A stretch of 64,000 bases of DNA from Pandoraea captiosa (GTDB taxonomy: Bacteria > Pseudomonadota > Gammaproteobacteria > Burkholderiales > Burkholderiaceae): NCBI RefSeq assembly GCF_902459775.1, contig NZ_CABPSQ010000005.1:62001-126000 (forward strand), read 5' to 3'. The notes beneath the pieces were generated by a model. The model did not search any database, had not been told where the DNA came from, and saw only the letters and a program-made list of their open reading frames with translations. This document shows, in pieces, positions 8,196 through 18,924 of this stretch. Numbering within the stretch: the stretch's first letter is position 1; the number at the start of each line of letters is the position of its first letter. A program made the position numbers and the translations under genes.

Positions 8196-9602
8196 TTATC
8201 GTTTGCCGCGCCCACCGGACGGCTTCTTCGTCATCTGCAGGGTCGCGGCAACGCCTTTGCCGGGAGCCTTCGACCCGCCGAACAAACCGCCACGGGATGC
8301 CTTCGCGTCCGTCTTCGCGTGCTTGTGTCGCTTGCCATTATCGGACGGGGGCGGCTTCTTCGAGGGCGCGGGTGCAGTGCCCGGGGCCCCGAGGGTTACC
8401 TTGGGTTTCTTCGGCTTCTTCGGTTTCTTGATGATCTGCCCTGCCGCGTTCGTCTCCGGCACGCGGTGCTCGGCTTCGAAGCCGGGTTCTTCCTCGCGCG
8501 GCAGCGTTTGCCGGATCAGTGCTTCGATCGCGGCCAGTTGCGGCGCTTCGTCGGCACAGACGAGGGAGACCGCCACGCCGCTCGCGCCCGCGCGACCGGT
8601 GCGGCCGATGCGGTGCACGTAATCCTGCGCTACGATGGGCAAATCGACGTTGATGACGAGCGGCAGATCGTCGATGTCCAGCCCGCGTGCCGCCACGTCG
8701 GTGGCGACGAGCATTTGCACTTCCCCCGCCTTGAATCGCTCCAGCGCCCGCAGGCGTGCCGGTTGCGGCTTGTCGCCGTGAATCGTGTCGATCGCGTAAC
8801 CCGCTTCATCGAGCAGCGATGCAAGGTATTCCACGCCGTTGCGCGTCTTGACGAACACCAATGCGTGCGTCCACCGGTTCTGCGCCACCAGATGCATGAA
8901 CAGGTCGGGCTTGTTGCGCTTGTCGACCGGGATCACCCACTGTTTGATCTTGCTTGCCGTTGCGTTGGGCGCGCTAACGCTGACGTCGACCGGATCGCGC
9001 AGGAGGTTCGCGGCCATGGCGCGAATCTCGTCGCTGAACGTCGCCGAGAACAACAGCGTCTGGCGCTGCGTCGGCAATGCTGCAAACACCGCATTGAGTT
9101 CGCGCGCGAAACCCAGATCCAGCATGCGGTCGGCCTCGTCGAGCACCAGCGTGCCCACCTGATCGAACTGCACCGCGTTCTGACGATGCAGATCCAGCAA
9201 ACGGCCCGGCGTGGCGACGAGCACGTCAACGCCCTTGCGCAGCTTCATCATTTGCGGATTGATGCTCACGCCGCCGTAAGCGGCCAGACATCGCAGATCG
9301 AGTCCTTTGCCGTAATCGACGAAGCTTTGCAGCACTTGCTCTGCCAGTTCGCGCGTGGGCACCAGTACCAGCACGCGTGCCCGGTTGCTCGAGACCGCCG
9401 GGCCGTGCTGCACGAGTCGCTGCAAGATCGGCAGCGCAAAGCCCGCTGTCTTGCCGGTGCCGGTCTGCGCCGCAGCCATGACATCGCGACCCGCGAGCAC
9501 GACAGGAATTGCCTTGGCCTGCACCGGCGTGGGTGTCTCGTAATTGAGCGCCTGCACGTTACGCAGTAACGGCGCGATCAGGCCAAGCGAAGCAAATGAC
9601 AT
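8196..9602 (-). CDS. rhlE: DEAD-box ATP-dependent RNA helicase RhlE
   Basis: 468 residues. Motifs in order: Q motif (NYETPTPVQAKAIP), Walker A AQTGTGKT, PTRELAEQ, DEADRMLDLGF, SAT, then the second RecA lobe with ATDVAARGLDIDDLP and HRIGRTGRAG. The C-terminal ~110 residues are basic and low-complexity (repeated KKP, GGKR), an RNA-contacting tail typical of RhlE. It remodels RNA duplexes in ribosome assembly and mRNA decay. The start has AGGAAT upstream. It is convergent with the YfcC carrier and divergent from the next HTH gene. Confidence 0.95.
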   Translation of the reverse strand: MSFASLGLIAPLLRNVQALNYETPTPVQAKAIPVVLAGRDVMAAAQTGTGKTAGFALPILQRLVQHGPAVSSNRARVLVLVPTRELAEQVLQSFVDYGKGLDLRCLAAYGGVSINPQMMKLRKGVDVLVATPGRLLDLHRQNAVQFDQVGTLVLDEADRMLDLGFARELNAVFAALPTQRQTLLFSATFSDEIRAMAANLLRDPVDVSVSAPNATASKIKQWVIPVDKRNKPDLFMHLVAQNRWTHALVFVKTRNGVEYLASLLDEAGYAIDTIHGDKPQPARLRALERFKAGEVQMLVATDVAARGLDIDDLPLVINVDLPIVAQDYVHRIGRTGRAGASGVAVSLVCADEAPQLAAIEALIRQTLPREEEPGFEAEHRVPETNAAGQIIKKPKKPKKPKVTLGAPGTAPAPSKKPPPSDNGKRHKHAKTDAKASRGGLFGGSKAPGKGVAATLQMTKKPSGGRGKR

Positions 9603-9717
9603 GGACGTATTCCTGAATTCCCGGCGAAAACCGTAATTCTACTAGGGGGTGCTGCGCAATTCGTGACGATTCGTGCCGAGAGCGGAGAGGAGGCGCGCCG
9701 CACGGTACTATCCGCCG

Positions 9718-10938
9718 ATGGACTCTCTCATTGCCGCTTCGGCCCGCGCGCTGGCGTCGGGCGATCCGCTGGGCGCGTTGCGTCTGGTGGCGCTTCGCGA
9801 AGACCCGTCGGCGCTTGCGCTGCGCGGCATCGCGATGGCGCAGCTTGGCGATTTTGCACGTGCAAGAGACTTGCTCCGACGTGCCGCACGCCGCTTCGGG
9901 ACGCAGGAAGCCATGGCGCGCGCGCGGTGCGTCGTGGCGGACGCCGAAGTCGCGCTGGCCATGCGCGATCTGCGCGGCACCACGCGCGCGCTGCAATCGG
10001 CCGCAACACTGCTCGCATTGCACGCCGACCTGCCCAATGCGATGCTCGCGCGCCTCATCGTTGCGCGACGGCTGCTGCTGTTGGGCAAGCTCGATGCCGC
10101 GGCGCAAGCGCTTCACGAGGCGTCGGTGCCGGGCGCCCCGGCACGCCTGGCTGCCGTCCATGCACTGATCGCCACGGAGATCGCATTGCGTACCCTGCGT
10201 ATCGCAGACGCGCGAAATGCCCTTGCGCAGGCACGAAGCGCGGCGAGTACCGCGCGCGTGCCTGCGCTCACCGCCGAAATCGAGCGCATGGCCGATGCCC
10301 TGATGCGTCCCGCAGCGAGATGTTTGCAGCGCGATGCACAACACGCGCTGAATCTGGACGAGGCGGCGGCGCTGCTGCATTCGGGCACGCTCGTCATCGA
10401 CGCCTGCCGTCGCGGCGTCGGGATTGGCAATGTCTGGCGCCCGCTCGTCACACGACCTGTGTTGTTCACGCTTGCCTTGCAGCTCGCCCGGGCATGGCCG
10501 GGCGACGTGGATCGCGAGACGCTGATTGCCGAGGCTTTCCGGCTGCGCCGTCCGGATGACACCCATCGCGCGCGTCTGCGCGTAGAAATCGGACGCCTGC
10601 GCACAGTTCTCAAAGGCATCGCCGAAATCGACGCCACCGCGCGAGGCTTCGCGCTAAGGCCGACAGAGGCAGCAGACGTTGCCGTGCTGCTGCCGCCGAT
10701 CGATGGTGATCGCGCCTCGCTTGTCGCCTTGCTCGCCGACGGCACGGCATGGTCGACCTCGGCACTGGCGCTGGCCCTGGGCGTGAGCCAGCGAACCGTT
10801 CAGCGCGCCCTCGGCGATCTGCAAACGCAGGGGCGTGTGCGTGCCGTCGGCCTCGCGCGTGCGCGCCGCTGGATGGCGCCGCCGCTCACCGAATTCACGA
10901 CGATATTGTTACTCCCGGCCGGATGGGCGTTTGGCTAG
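9718..10938 (+). CDS. HTH-domain protein with helical (TPR-like) N-terminal region, putative regulator
   Basis: About 406 residues. The first ~220 are Ala/Leu/Arg-rich amphipathic helices with a TPR-like rhythm. The middle (about 255-320) has a DNA-binding-like segment (DRETLIAEAFRLRRPDDTHRARLRVEIGRLRTVL), and a second helix-turn-helix lies near residue 350 (WSTSALALALGVSQRTVQRALGDLQTQGRVRAVG). The last residues are hydrophobic. A GTG at 9673 is an alternative start, and neither start has a clear ribosome site. The beta-propeller gene follows 74 bp later and may be its target. No precise family is recognised. Confidence 0.7.
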   Translation: MDSLIAASARALASGDPLGALRLVALREDPSALALRGIAMAQLGDFARARDLLRRAARRFGTQEAMARARCVVADAEVALAMRDLRGTTRALQSAATLLALHADLPNAMLARLIVARRLLLLGKLDAAAQALHEASVPGAPARLAAVHALIATEIALRTLRIADARNALAQARSAASTARVPALTAEIERMADALMRPAARCLQRDAQHALNLDEAAALLHSGTLVIDACRRGVGIGNVWRPLVTRPVLFTLALQLARAWPGDVDRETLIAEAFRLRRPDDTHRARLRVEIGRLRTVLKGIAEIDATARGFALRPTEAADVAVLLPPIDGDRASLVALLADGTAWSTSALALALGVSQRTVQRALGDLQTQGRVRAVGLARARRWMAPPLTEFTTILLLPAGWAFG

Positions 10939-11012
10939 AGTGAGCTTGCACGCCGAGCCGGCGTCGCGACAAACGACAGCACCCTTAACAGCACAGCAGA
11001 CAGGAGTCCATT

Positions 11013-11708
11013 ATGACGAGCAAACCGGCGAGCACACCGACGAACAAACCGCAAGGCAGCACTCGCACCCCAAGCGTCAGTGCCGCCGACATCACCGGCG
11101 AGTACGGACCCTTTGCGGGTTTCGAACGCATTCATGGCGTGACCTTCGATGGCAAACAGGTCTGGGCCGCGACCGGCGAAACGCTGGTCGCCTTCGATCC
11201 CGCCAACGGCGAAGTCGCTCACACCATCGAGGCGTCGAGCGACGCGGGTACCGCCTTCGATGGCAAACATCTCTATCAGATCGCCGAGTCGCGCATCGAC
11301 AAGATCGACCCTTCGACAGGGCGCGTGCTGCATTCGATTCCCGCACCGGCGGAGCGCGGCAGCAACTCGGGACTCACATGGGCCGAGGGCAGCCTCTGGG
11401 TCGGGCAATACCGTAATCGTCGCATCCTGCAGGTCGATCCGGCCGACGGTCGCGTGCTGCGCATCATCGAGTCCGATCGCTTCGTCACGGGCGTGACCTG
11501 GGCGAACGATGAACTTTGGCATGGCACGTGGGAAAACGACGAGAGCGAACTTCGTCGGGTCGACGCCGTGAGCGGGGAAGTCCTGGTGCGGGTGCAAATG
11601 CCGGACGGCGTCGTGGTCAGTGGTCTCGAGTTCGACGGCAAGAACACCTTCTATTGTGGCGGCGCCGCCAGCGGCAAGGTCCGCGCCGTGAGCTATCCCA
11701 AGGGCTGA
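11013..11708 (+). CDS. Glutamine-cyclotransferase-like / Vgb-like beta-propeller protein
   Basis: 231 residues with four to five repeats of the pattern FDGKxVWAA...LVAFDPANGEV, LYQIAESRIDKIDPSTGRVL, SLWVGQYRNRRILQVDPADGRVLR and ELWHGTWENDESELRRVD. These are propeller blades as in glutamine cyclotransferase and virginiamycin-lyase-like proteins. No signal peptide is seen; the N-terminal 25 residues are Thr/Ser/Pro-rich. The ribosome site is ACAGGAG. The actual reaction or ligand is unknown. It follows the HTH gene at 9718 and may be regulated by it. Confidence 0.72.
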   Translation: MTSKPASTPTNKPQGSTRTPSVSAADITGEYGPFAGFERIHGVTFDGKQVWAATGETLVAFDPANGEVAHTIEASSDAGTAFDGKHLYQIAESRIDKIDPSTGRVLHSIPAPAERGSNSGLTWAEGSLWVGQYRNRRILQVDPADGRVLRIIESDRFVTGVTWANDELWHGTWENDESELRRVDAVSGEVLVRVQMPDGVVVSGLEFDGKNTFYCGGAASGKVRAVSYPKG

Positions 11709-11776
11709 CCTCCCCGAGAGCCCCGTAGCGCCTTGTCCTTCAAGGGGCGTCGGCATCGCGCGACACCCCTCGCTCG

Positions 11777-11802
11777 CCAGACTATCGCCGCCGATAGTCT
11801 GG
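11777..11802. promoter_or_regulatory. 26-bp inverted repeat upstream of ahpC
   Basis: CCAGACTATCG-ccgc-CGATAGTCTGG has perfect 11-bp arms and lies 93 bp upstream of ahpC. No T-run follows, so an operator is at least as likely as a terminator for the upstream gene. More ATAG tetramers occur nearer the gene (11812 and 11843), but the OxyR 11-bp register is not met. Confidence 0.5.
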
Positions 11803-11894
11803 CTTAATCGCATAGATTTCAATAATCAATTTCTTGTTATCGATAGCATTCGGCATACTGGCAACACTTTCCACCCAGTCCGAGAGACAACGAC

Positions 11895-12458
11895 ATGCCG
11901 ATCATCAATACCCAGATCAAGCCGTTCAAAGCCAACGCTTACCAAAATGGCGACTTCATCACCGTGACCGACGAGACCCTGAAGGGCAAGTGGTCGGTGG
12001 TGGTGTTCTACCCGGCCGACTTCACCTTCGTGTGCCCGACCGAACTGGGGGATCTGGCCGACCATTACGACGAGTTCAAGAAGCTGGGCGTCGAGATCTA
12101 CAGCGTTTCGACCGACACGCACTTCACGCACAAGGCCTGGCACGACACGTCGGACACGATCCGCAAGATCCAGTACCCGATGGTTGCCGACCCGACCCTC
12201 GCGATCTCGCGCAACTTCGACGTGCTGATCGAAGAAGAAGGCCTTGCGCTGCGCGGTACGTTCGTGATCAACCCGGAAGGCGAGATCAAGCTGTGCGAAA
12301 TCCACGACAACGGTATCGGTCGTGACGCGAAGGAGCTGCTGCGCAAGGTGCAGGCCGCTCAGTACATCGCCGCTCACCCGGGCGAAGTTTGCCCCGCCAA
12401 GTGGACGCCGGGTGCGGAAACGCTGAGCCCGTCGCTGGACCTGATCGGCAAGATCTAA
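11895..12458 (+). CDS. ahpC: Alkyl hydroperoxide reductase subunit C (peroxiredoxin)
   Basis: A 187-residue typical 2-Cys peroxiredoxin that reduces H2O2 and organic hydroperoxides. The peroxidatic Cys is at residue 47 in FTFVCPTE and the resolving Cys at 166 in GEVCPAKW. Length matches the E. coli protein. It is regenerated by AhpF, encoded 195 bp downstream on the same strand. The start follows GAGAGACAACGAC. A perfect dyad lies upstream. Confidence 0.97.
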   Translation: MPIINTQIKPFKANAYQNGDFITVTDETLKGKWSVVVFYPADFTFVCPTELGDLADHYDEFKKLGVEIYSVSTDTHFTHKAWHDTSDTIRKIQYPMVADPTLAISRNFDVLIEEEGLALRGTFVINPEGEIKLCEIHDNGIGRDAKELLRKVQAAQYIAAHPGEVCPAKWTPGAETLSPSLDLIGKI

Positions 12459-12653
12459 GCCGTCCATCGCAGTCGCTTTGCTGTAAGCGCCGCTCCGGTC
12501 AAGGGGCGGCGTCTCCTGCCGGCGCGCGGGCCCCCCTAAACCCCGCGCTGCCGGCACCCCCAACCCCAACCCCGAATTCCCCGACGCTTACCTGCGCCAG
12601 CCATCGGCCGACGCGGTGGACCTCGCTCACCCTATCGAGACGGAAAAAAAGCC

Positions 12654-14243
12654 ATGTTGGACGCGAACCTCAAAGCCCAGTTGCAAACGTACCTTCAGAA
12701 AGTCACGCGCCCCATCGAAATCGCCGTGTGGCTCGACGACAGTCCCAAGTCTGCCGAGATGAAGGCGTTGGTCGAAGCGATCGCGCCGCTGTCGGACAAG
12801 ATCGCAGTCGTGTTTCGTGACGACGCCAGCGAGCGTCGCCCGTCGTTCGCGATCGGCACGCCCGGTGAGGCGCCGCGCATCCGGTTCGCCGGTTTGCCGA
12901 TGGGCCATGAATTCACGTCGCTGGTGCTCGCGCTGTTGCAGGTCGGCGGTCACCCGCTCAAGCTCGACGACGACACCATTGCGCAGATTCGCGAACTCGA
13001 CGGCGACTTTCGATTCGAGACGTACATTTCGCTGTCGTGCCAGAACTGCCCGGAAGTCGTGCAGGCGCTCAACGTCATGGCGCTCATCAACCCGCGCATT
13101 CAGCAAGTGACTATCGACGGTTCGTTGTTCCAGGGCGAAGTCGAGGCGCGTCAGGTGATGGCGGTGCCCACGGTGTTTCTCAACGGCGAGTCGTTCACGC
13201 AAGGCCGCACGAGCGTGAAGGAGTTGCTGGCGAAGCTCGACACGGGGGCGACGGCGCGCGCTGCGAAGGCGCTTGCGAACAAGCCTGTCTACGACATGCT
13301 GATCGTGGGCGGAGGGCCTGCCGGTGCGGCGGCCGCCATTTACGCCGCGCGCAAGGGCATCGTGACCGGGGTCGTCGCCGAGCGTTTCGGCGGTCAGGTG
13401 CTCGACACGATGGCCATCGAGAATTTCATTTCGGTCACGCACACCGAAGGGCCGAAATTCGCGACGGCGCTGGAGCAGCACGTCAAGAGCTACGACGTCG
13501 ACGTGATCGACACACAGCGCGCCGAAGCCCTGATTCCGGGCAAGATCCACGAGGTGCATCTGGCCAGCGGTGCGGTGCTCAAGGCGCGCGCCGTGGTGTT
13601 GGCGACGGGGGCCCGCTGGCGTGAAATCGGCGCGCCGGGCGAGCGCGAATATCGCAATCGCGGCGTGGCCTACTGCCCGCATTGCGATGGCCCGCTGTTC
13701 AAGGGAAAACGTGTGGCGGTCGTCGGTGGCGGCAATTCCGGCGTGGAAGCGGCCATCGATCTGGCGGGCATCGTCAAGGAAGTCACGCTGATCGAATACG
13801 GGACACAACTGCGTGCGGACGAAGTGCTCCAGCGTAAGCTGCGCAGCCTGCCGAATGTCCGCGTGCTGATGAACGCGCAAACGACCGAAATCGTTGGCGA
13901 CGGCCAGAAGGTGAACGGCCTCGTGTACCGTGACCGCGCGTCGGGCGAGACATCGACGATTGCTCTCGAAGGCGTGTTCGTGCAGATCGGTCTGGTGCCG
14001 AACACCGAATGGCTCAAGGACACGGTGTCGCTCTCGCGTCACGGCGAGATCGAAGTGGATGCCAAGGGCGCGACGTCGGTGCCGGGCGTGTTCGCCGCAG
14101 GCGATGTGACGACCGTGCCGTTCAAGCAGATCGTGATTGCGCTGGGCGAGGGCGCGAAAGCGTCGCTGGGCGCGTTCGAGCATCTGATGCTGAGTTCGGT
14201 GGAAGACGACATCGCCACCGAGGCAGTCGCCGTCGCCGCCTGA
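12654..14243 (+). CDS. ahpF: Alkyl hydroperoxide reductase subunit F
   Basis: A 529-residue flavoprotein disulfide reductase that passes electrons from NADH to AhpC. The N-terminal double thioredoxin-fold domain carries CQNC (Cys129 and Cys132). The FAD site is [19 protein letters not shown] from residue 215, the thioredoxin-reductase-like centre is CPHC (Cys341 and Cys344), and an NAD-binding [12 protein letters not shown] follows. The second FAD motif GVFAAGDVT is near the end. All redox cysteines are present. The gap to ahpC has no clear terminator, so co-transcription is likely. Confidence 0.97.
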   Translation: MLDANLKAQLQTYLQKVTRPIEIAVWLDDSPKSAEMKALVEAIAPLSDKIAVVFRDDASERRPSFAIGTPGEAPRIRFAGLPMGHEFTSLVLALLQVGGHPLKLDDDTIAQIRELDGDFRFETYISLSCQNCPEVVQALNVMALINPRIQQVTIDGSLFQGEVEARQVMAVPTVFLNGESFTQGRTSVKELLAKLDTGATARAAKALANKPVYDMLIVGGGPAGAAAAIYAARKGIVTGVVAERFGGQVLDTMAIENFISVTHTEGPKFATALEQHVKSYDVDVIDTQRAEALIPGKIHEVHLASGAVLKARAVVLATGARWREIGAPGEREYRNRGVAYCPHCDGPLFKGKRVAVVGGGNSGVEAAIDLAGIVKEVTLIEYGTQLRADEVLQRKLRSLPNVRVLMNAQTTEIVGDGQKVNGLVYRDRASGETSTIALEGVFVQIGLVPNTEWLKDTVSLSRHGEIEVDAKGATSVPGVFAAGDVTTVPFKQIVIALGEGAKASLGAFEHLMLSSVEDDIATEAVAVAA

Positions 14244-14281
14244 TTCGGCAGTCGGATGGCCGACCCTCAAGCCTGGAAAGC

Positions 14282-15088
14282 CTAGAAAGCGTCGATCCGT
14301 TCGACGCTCACGTTCGCCATCCCCGACACGGTCCCCGTGACGCGCAGGGCGGGGTCGAGCCAGTCCGTCATCGCCCACATGTCGTGGGCGACGCGCCGTT
14401 GCCATGCGCGCAACGGCGCTTCGCTCATCGGCAGGCGCGACAGGTCGATGCCCGTCATGTCCGCCAGCGTCAACCCGCCGAGTTTGATCAGACTCTCCTT
14501 GCGCGTCCACAGACGCAGCCAGGCCAGTGCACGGGGCGACGGGGCATGATGGGTATGCGCCACACTTGCGAACGCGCCCAGACGCATTCGCTCGCGCTCG
14601 TTCAATCCGGGCAGTTCGGCGTCGGTGGCGAGCGCCGCGTCCCAGTGTTCGACGTCGATTCCGACCGGCGATATGGCGCAGGTGGCCGCGACGACGCCCC
14701 GAGTGTGGCTGAGGCTGACATGCAGTCCGGGGTGCGCGGGCAGGCGGGGGCGGCCGTGGGCGCCACCGCACCGTTCACAGCGTTGCACCAGCACGTAGGT
14801 CCGTGCAGAGGCGCCCGGCGTATCGGCGCTGCCGGTCACCCGCGCGGCCGCAACGCGCGCCAGAATATGCGCCGCAACATAATCCTCCCGGTCGGACGGT
14901 CGGGAATAGGCGTCGGCACGCTGCCGTTCTTCGGGACTGAGATGCGTTGCCCATCCCCTGAAGCGCGTGAGGACACTGCCGGACGCGCCGTAAAGCGCCA
15001 CGCCAAGCGATAGCCCCGTCGCCATCCCCATGCTCGGTCCCGTATCCATTGCGCCATCGGCTCGAACGGCCGTGTGGTGGTTCGTCAT
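14282..15088 (-). CDS. Sfp-type 4'-phosphopantetheinyl transferase
   Basis: 268 residues. It transfers phosphopantetheine from CoA to the conserved serine of carrier proteins. Hallmarks are VSLSHTRGVVAA, GIDVEHW (Mg2+/CoA-binding Asp and Glu) and WTRKESLIKLGG (the WxxKES..K signature). The protein begins with a Met/Gly-rich leader. The ATG at 15088 has a weak ribosome site, and a longer start at 15136 is possible. No NRPS or PKS is adjacent, but a carrier-domain NRPS lies at 20896-24582 and both genes have the same ACACCTGT-N11-ACAGGTGT dyad upstream. Its natural partner is therefore inferred to be that NRPS. Confidence 0.88.
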   Translation of the reverse strand: MTNHHTAVRADGAMDTGPSMGMATGLSLGVALYGASGSVLTRFRGWATHLSPEERQRADAYSRPSDREDYVAAHILARVAAARVTGSADTPGASARTYVLVQRCERCGGAHGRPRLPAHPGLHVSLSHTRGVVAATCAISPVGIDVEHWDAALATDAELPGLNERERMRLGAFASVAHTHHAPSPRALAWLRLWTRKESLIKLGGLTLADMTGIDLSRLPMSEAPLRAWQRRVAHDMWAMTDWLDPALRVTGTVSGMANVSVERIDAF

Positions 15089-16522
<1,434 letters not shown>

Positions 16523-16580
16523 GGAACGCCGTCGTGAGCGCAGGGCGGCGGGCGGCGCAGCGTACCGCCCGCCGACTCGT

Positions 16581-17720
16581 TCAGCGATCCGGGCCGAGCA
16601 ATACGTCGCTGCCCATATCGCGGACATGAGGAATATGCAATTCGCGCAACTTGCGATAGAGCGACGTGCGGCAGATGCCGAGTTCGCGCGACGCGGCAGA
16701 GATGTTCCAGCGACGCGACGACAGCACGCGAATGATGATCTCGCGCTCGCCGTTGGCGATGGCCGACAGCGAGGCGATGGGCGTGACCTGGATATTGCCT
16801 GAGGCGCCTGAGGTGTTTGAAGCGCTGGCGGTGGGGGCGGCCGACGTGGTGTGAGTTGTCGCCGAAGCCGCACCGGCCGCTGCCAACGTCGCGCTTTGCA
16901 CGAGATTGGCGGGCAGGTCGGAAATCCGGATCGTGTCGTCGCTCTTGACGGCGCAGGCGTACTGGACCGCGGCGCGCATCTGACGCAGGTTGCCCGGCCA
17001 GGCGTAGGTCAGCAACAATTCGCGGGTCTCGCTGTCGAGCGATTCGAAACTGGCGTTGCCATGCGATTCGGCGACGATCATCGAGTCCAATAGCCAGGCG
17101 CGGTCGTGTCGTAGTCGTAGTGGTGGTAGATGCACGATGCCAACGGCGATCCGGTAATAGAGGTCTTCACGAAACCCACCTGACTGCACGCGCGATTCGA
17201 GATTCTGGTGCGTTGCACAAATGAGTTGCAGATCGACGGGCACAGGCGTGGCGGCGCCGATGGGAGTGACTTCCCGCTCGGAGAGCACGCGCAGCAGGCG
17301 CGTTTGCTGCGCAAACGGCATGTCGCCGATTTCGTCGAGAAAGAGCGTGCCGCCGTCGGCCTGCACGACCTTGCCTTTCATACCGGTATTGAGCGCGCCG
17401 GAGAATGCGCCGCGCTGGTAGCCGAACAGTTCGCTTTCAATCAGATTTTCGGGGATCGAGCCGCAGTTGACCGACACCATGCTGGCGTGGCGTCGTGCGC
17501 TGTAGTCGTGCAAGGCTCGCGAAAGGTATTCCTTGCCGGTGCCGGTTTCTCCAAGAATCAGGATGGGAAGCTGTCGATCGATGAGCAGGCGCGCGCGGGC
17601 GAGGGTCGCGAGCATGGAAGGGTCGTTGCCGCAGAGCCGGTCAAGCGATGGTCTGAAGGAAGACTGAAAGTTTGCGTTTGAACGGTCCAGCGGATCGTGG
17701 GCGTGCATAGCGTCTCTCAT
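16581..17720 (-). CDS. Sigma-54-dependent activator without N-terminal sensor domain
   Basis: 379 residues. The AAA+ domain starts almost at once: Walker A GETGTGKE (57-64), sigma-54 contact loop GAFSGA (104-109; the family usually has GAFTGA), Walker B GGTLFLDEIGD (about 123-133) and the arginine-finger region FREDLYYRI. A Ser/Thr/Ala-rich linker of about 45 residues leads to a Fis-type HTH (ISAASRELGICRTSLYRKLREL). The sequence style (ESELFGY, LPPLR.R.DR.WLL, WPGNLRQMRA) resembles AcoR-type activators, but the usual ~300-residue GAF/PAS input region is absent. Activity may be set by a partner protein. The target is unknown. Confidence 0.88.
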   Translation of the reverse strand: MRDAMHAHDPLDRSNANFQSSFRPSLDRLCGNDPSMLATLARARLLIDRQLPILILGETGTGKEYLSRALHDYSARRHASMVSVNCGSIPENLIESELFGYQRGAFSGALNTGMKGKVVQADGGTLFLDEIGDMPFAQQTRLLRVLSEREVTPIGAATPVPVDLQLICATHQNLESRVQSGGFREDLYYRIAVGIVHLPPLRLRHDRAWLLDSMIVAESHGNASFESLDSETRELLLTYAWPGNLRQMRAAVQYACAVKSDDTIRISDLPANLVQSATLAAAGAASATTHTTSAAPTASASNTSGASGNIQVTPIASLSAIANGEREIIIRVLSSRRWNISAASRELGICRTSLYRKLRELHIPHVRDMGSDVLLGPDR

Positions 17721-17915
17721 TGACTTTATTGGAATTGGCGAGCGCCACGTTTGGCGGCGCAGGTTCGCATCATGGCGAATGCCTTGGGGGGTGCTCCATA
17801 AAGCAAAACCAAGGATAGTTCGATTCGCGAGAGGTCTCCAATACCATATGATGCGATGACTGATACCGGTTCGCTATGAATAGAAACCGATGTTCTTTCA
17901 AGGGGAAATCACTCC

Positions 17916-18830
17916 ATGGAACTGAGGCAACTCCGCTATTTCGTAGTACTGGCTGAAACGCTCCACTTCGGGCGCGCGGCAAATCTGCTGCATATCTCGC
18001 AACCGCCGTTATCGCGTCAGATCGCGATGCTCGAGGAGGAGTTGGGTGTCGTGCTGTTTCAACGAACGCAGCGCAGCGTGGCGCTCACGGCGGCCGGGCA
18101 GCGCTTCTATCGCGACGCGCGCTCCGTGCTCGCAACACTCGATCAGGCGCGCTCGCATGCGCGTGCCGCTGAAGTAGGCGATTCGGGCATGCTGTGCGCC
18201 GGCTTCATGTTCGCTGTCGCGTGCAGCGTGTTGCCGGTGCTCACGCGCGCCTTTGCGGCGGCGTTTCCTCGCATCGAAGTCAAGCTCAGGGAGAAAATTC
18301 CGACCGAGTTGGCCGACGAACTGCGCTGCGGAAAAGTGGACGTCGGCATCATGTACTCGTCCGATGCATCCGACGAGCTATGCACCGAGACGATATTCCG
18401 GGAACCGCTGGTGGCAGTGCTGCCCGCCAGTCACCGGCTCGCGGCGCGCACCGCCATCTCCATTGGCGAGTTGCGCGACGACGCGTTCATCATTTCTCCG
18501 CGCGAGGCGTCGCCCTTCATCTACAACACGATTACGGAGCATTGCCGTCAGGCGGGCTTTGCCCCGCGCGTGCGTCTGGAGACAAACTTTCAGCAGACGA
18601 TCGTGAACCTTGTCGGCCAGCGACTTGGCGTGGCGTTGGTTCACAGTTCGATGCGCAGTACCCGCGCAGAGAACGTGCAATTCGTGCCGCTGCTGCACGC
18701 GCCGCACATCGATGTCGCGCTCGTGTGGGACGCGAAGAGCAGCAACCCGTGTGTGCCGCGCTTCGTGCAGACGGCACAGAACCTCGGACTGTTCGAGCCG
18801 TCTGACGCAGCGCTGCAGGCCTGCGCGTGA
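17916..18830 (+). CDS. LysR-family transcriptional regulator
   Basis: 304 residues. The N-terminal HTH (MELRQLRYFVVLAETLHFGRAANLLHISQPPLSRQIAMLEEELG) is canonical, followed by the substrate-binding domain with DVGIMYSSDAS and a C-terminal lobe. AAGGGG precedes the start. It is divergent from the sigma-54 activator; both promoters share the 195-bp gap 17721-17915. No obvious catabolic target is adjacent. Confidence 0.92.
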   Translation: MELRQLRYFVVLAETLHFGRAANLLHISQPPLSRQIAMLEEELGVVLFQRTQRSVALTAAGQRFYRDARSVLATLDQARSHARAAEVGDSGMLCAGFMFAVACSVLPVLTRAFAAAFPRIEVKLREKIPTELADELRCGKVDVGIMYSSDASDELCTETIFREPLVAVLPASHRLAARTAISIGELRDDAFIISPREASPFIYNTITEHCRQAGFAPRVRLETNFQQTIVNLVGQRLGVALVHSSMRSTRAENVQFVPLLHAPHIDVALVWDAKSSNPCVPRFVQTAQNLGLFEPSDAALQACA

Positions 18831-18924
18831 GGTACTGCGAGATAGCTACGAGAGAGCAACGAGACGCCGTCGAGAGCGCGCCGCCCCCTTGCTCGGTGGC
18901 GGCGTGTGCGCGGTGGGCCGACGA

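Noticed and set aside
11777-11850. OxyR binding site upstream of ahpC
   Set aside because: ATAG/CTAT tetramers are present, but not in the required 11-bp register.
12627-14771. 714-codon minus-strand ORF opposite ahpF
   Set aside because: His/Arg-rich antisense frame without ribosome site or family motifs.
17078-17314. Possible frameshift in the sigma-54 activator
   Set aside because: The frame is continuous; the short LPPLR-to-WLLD stretch is normal for AcoR-like proteins.
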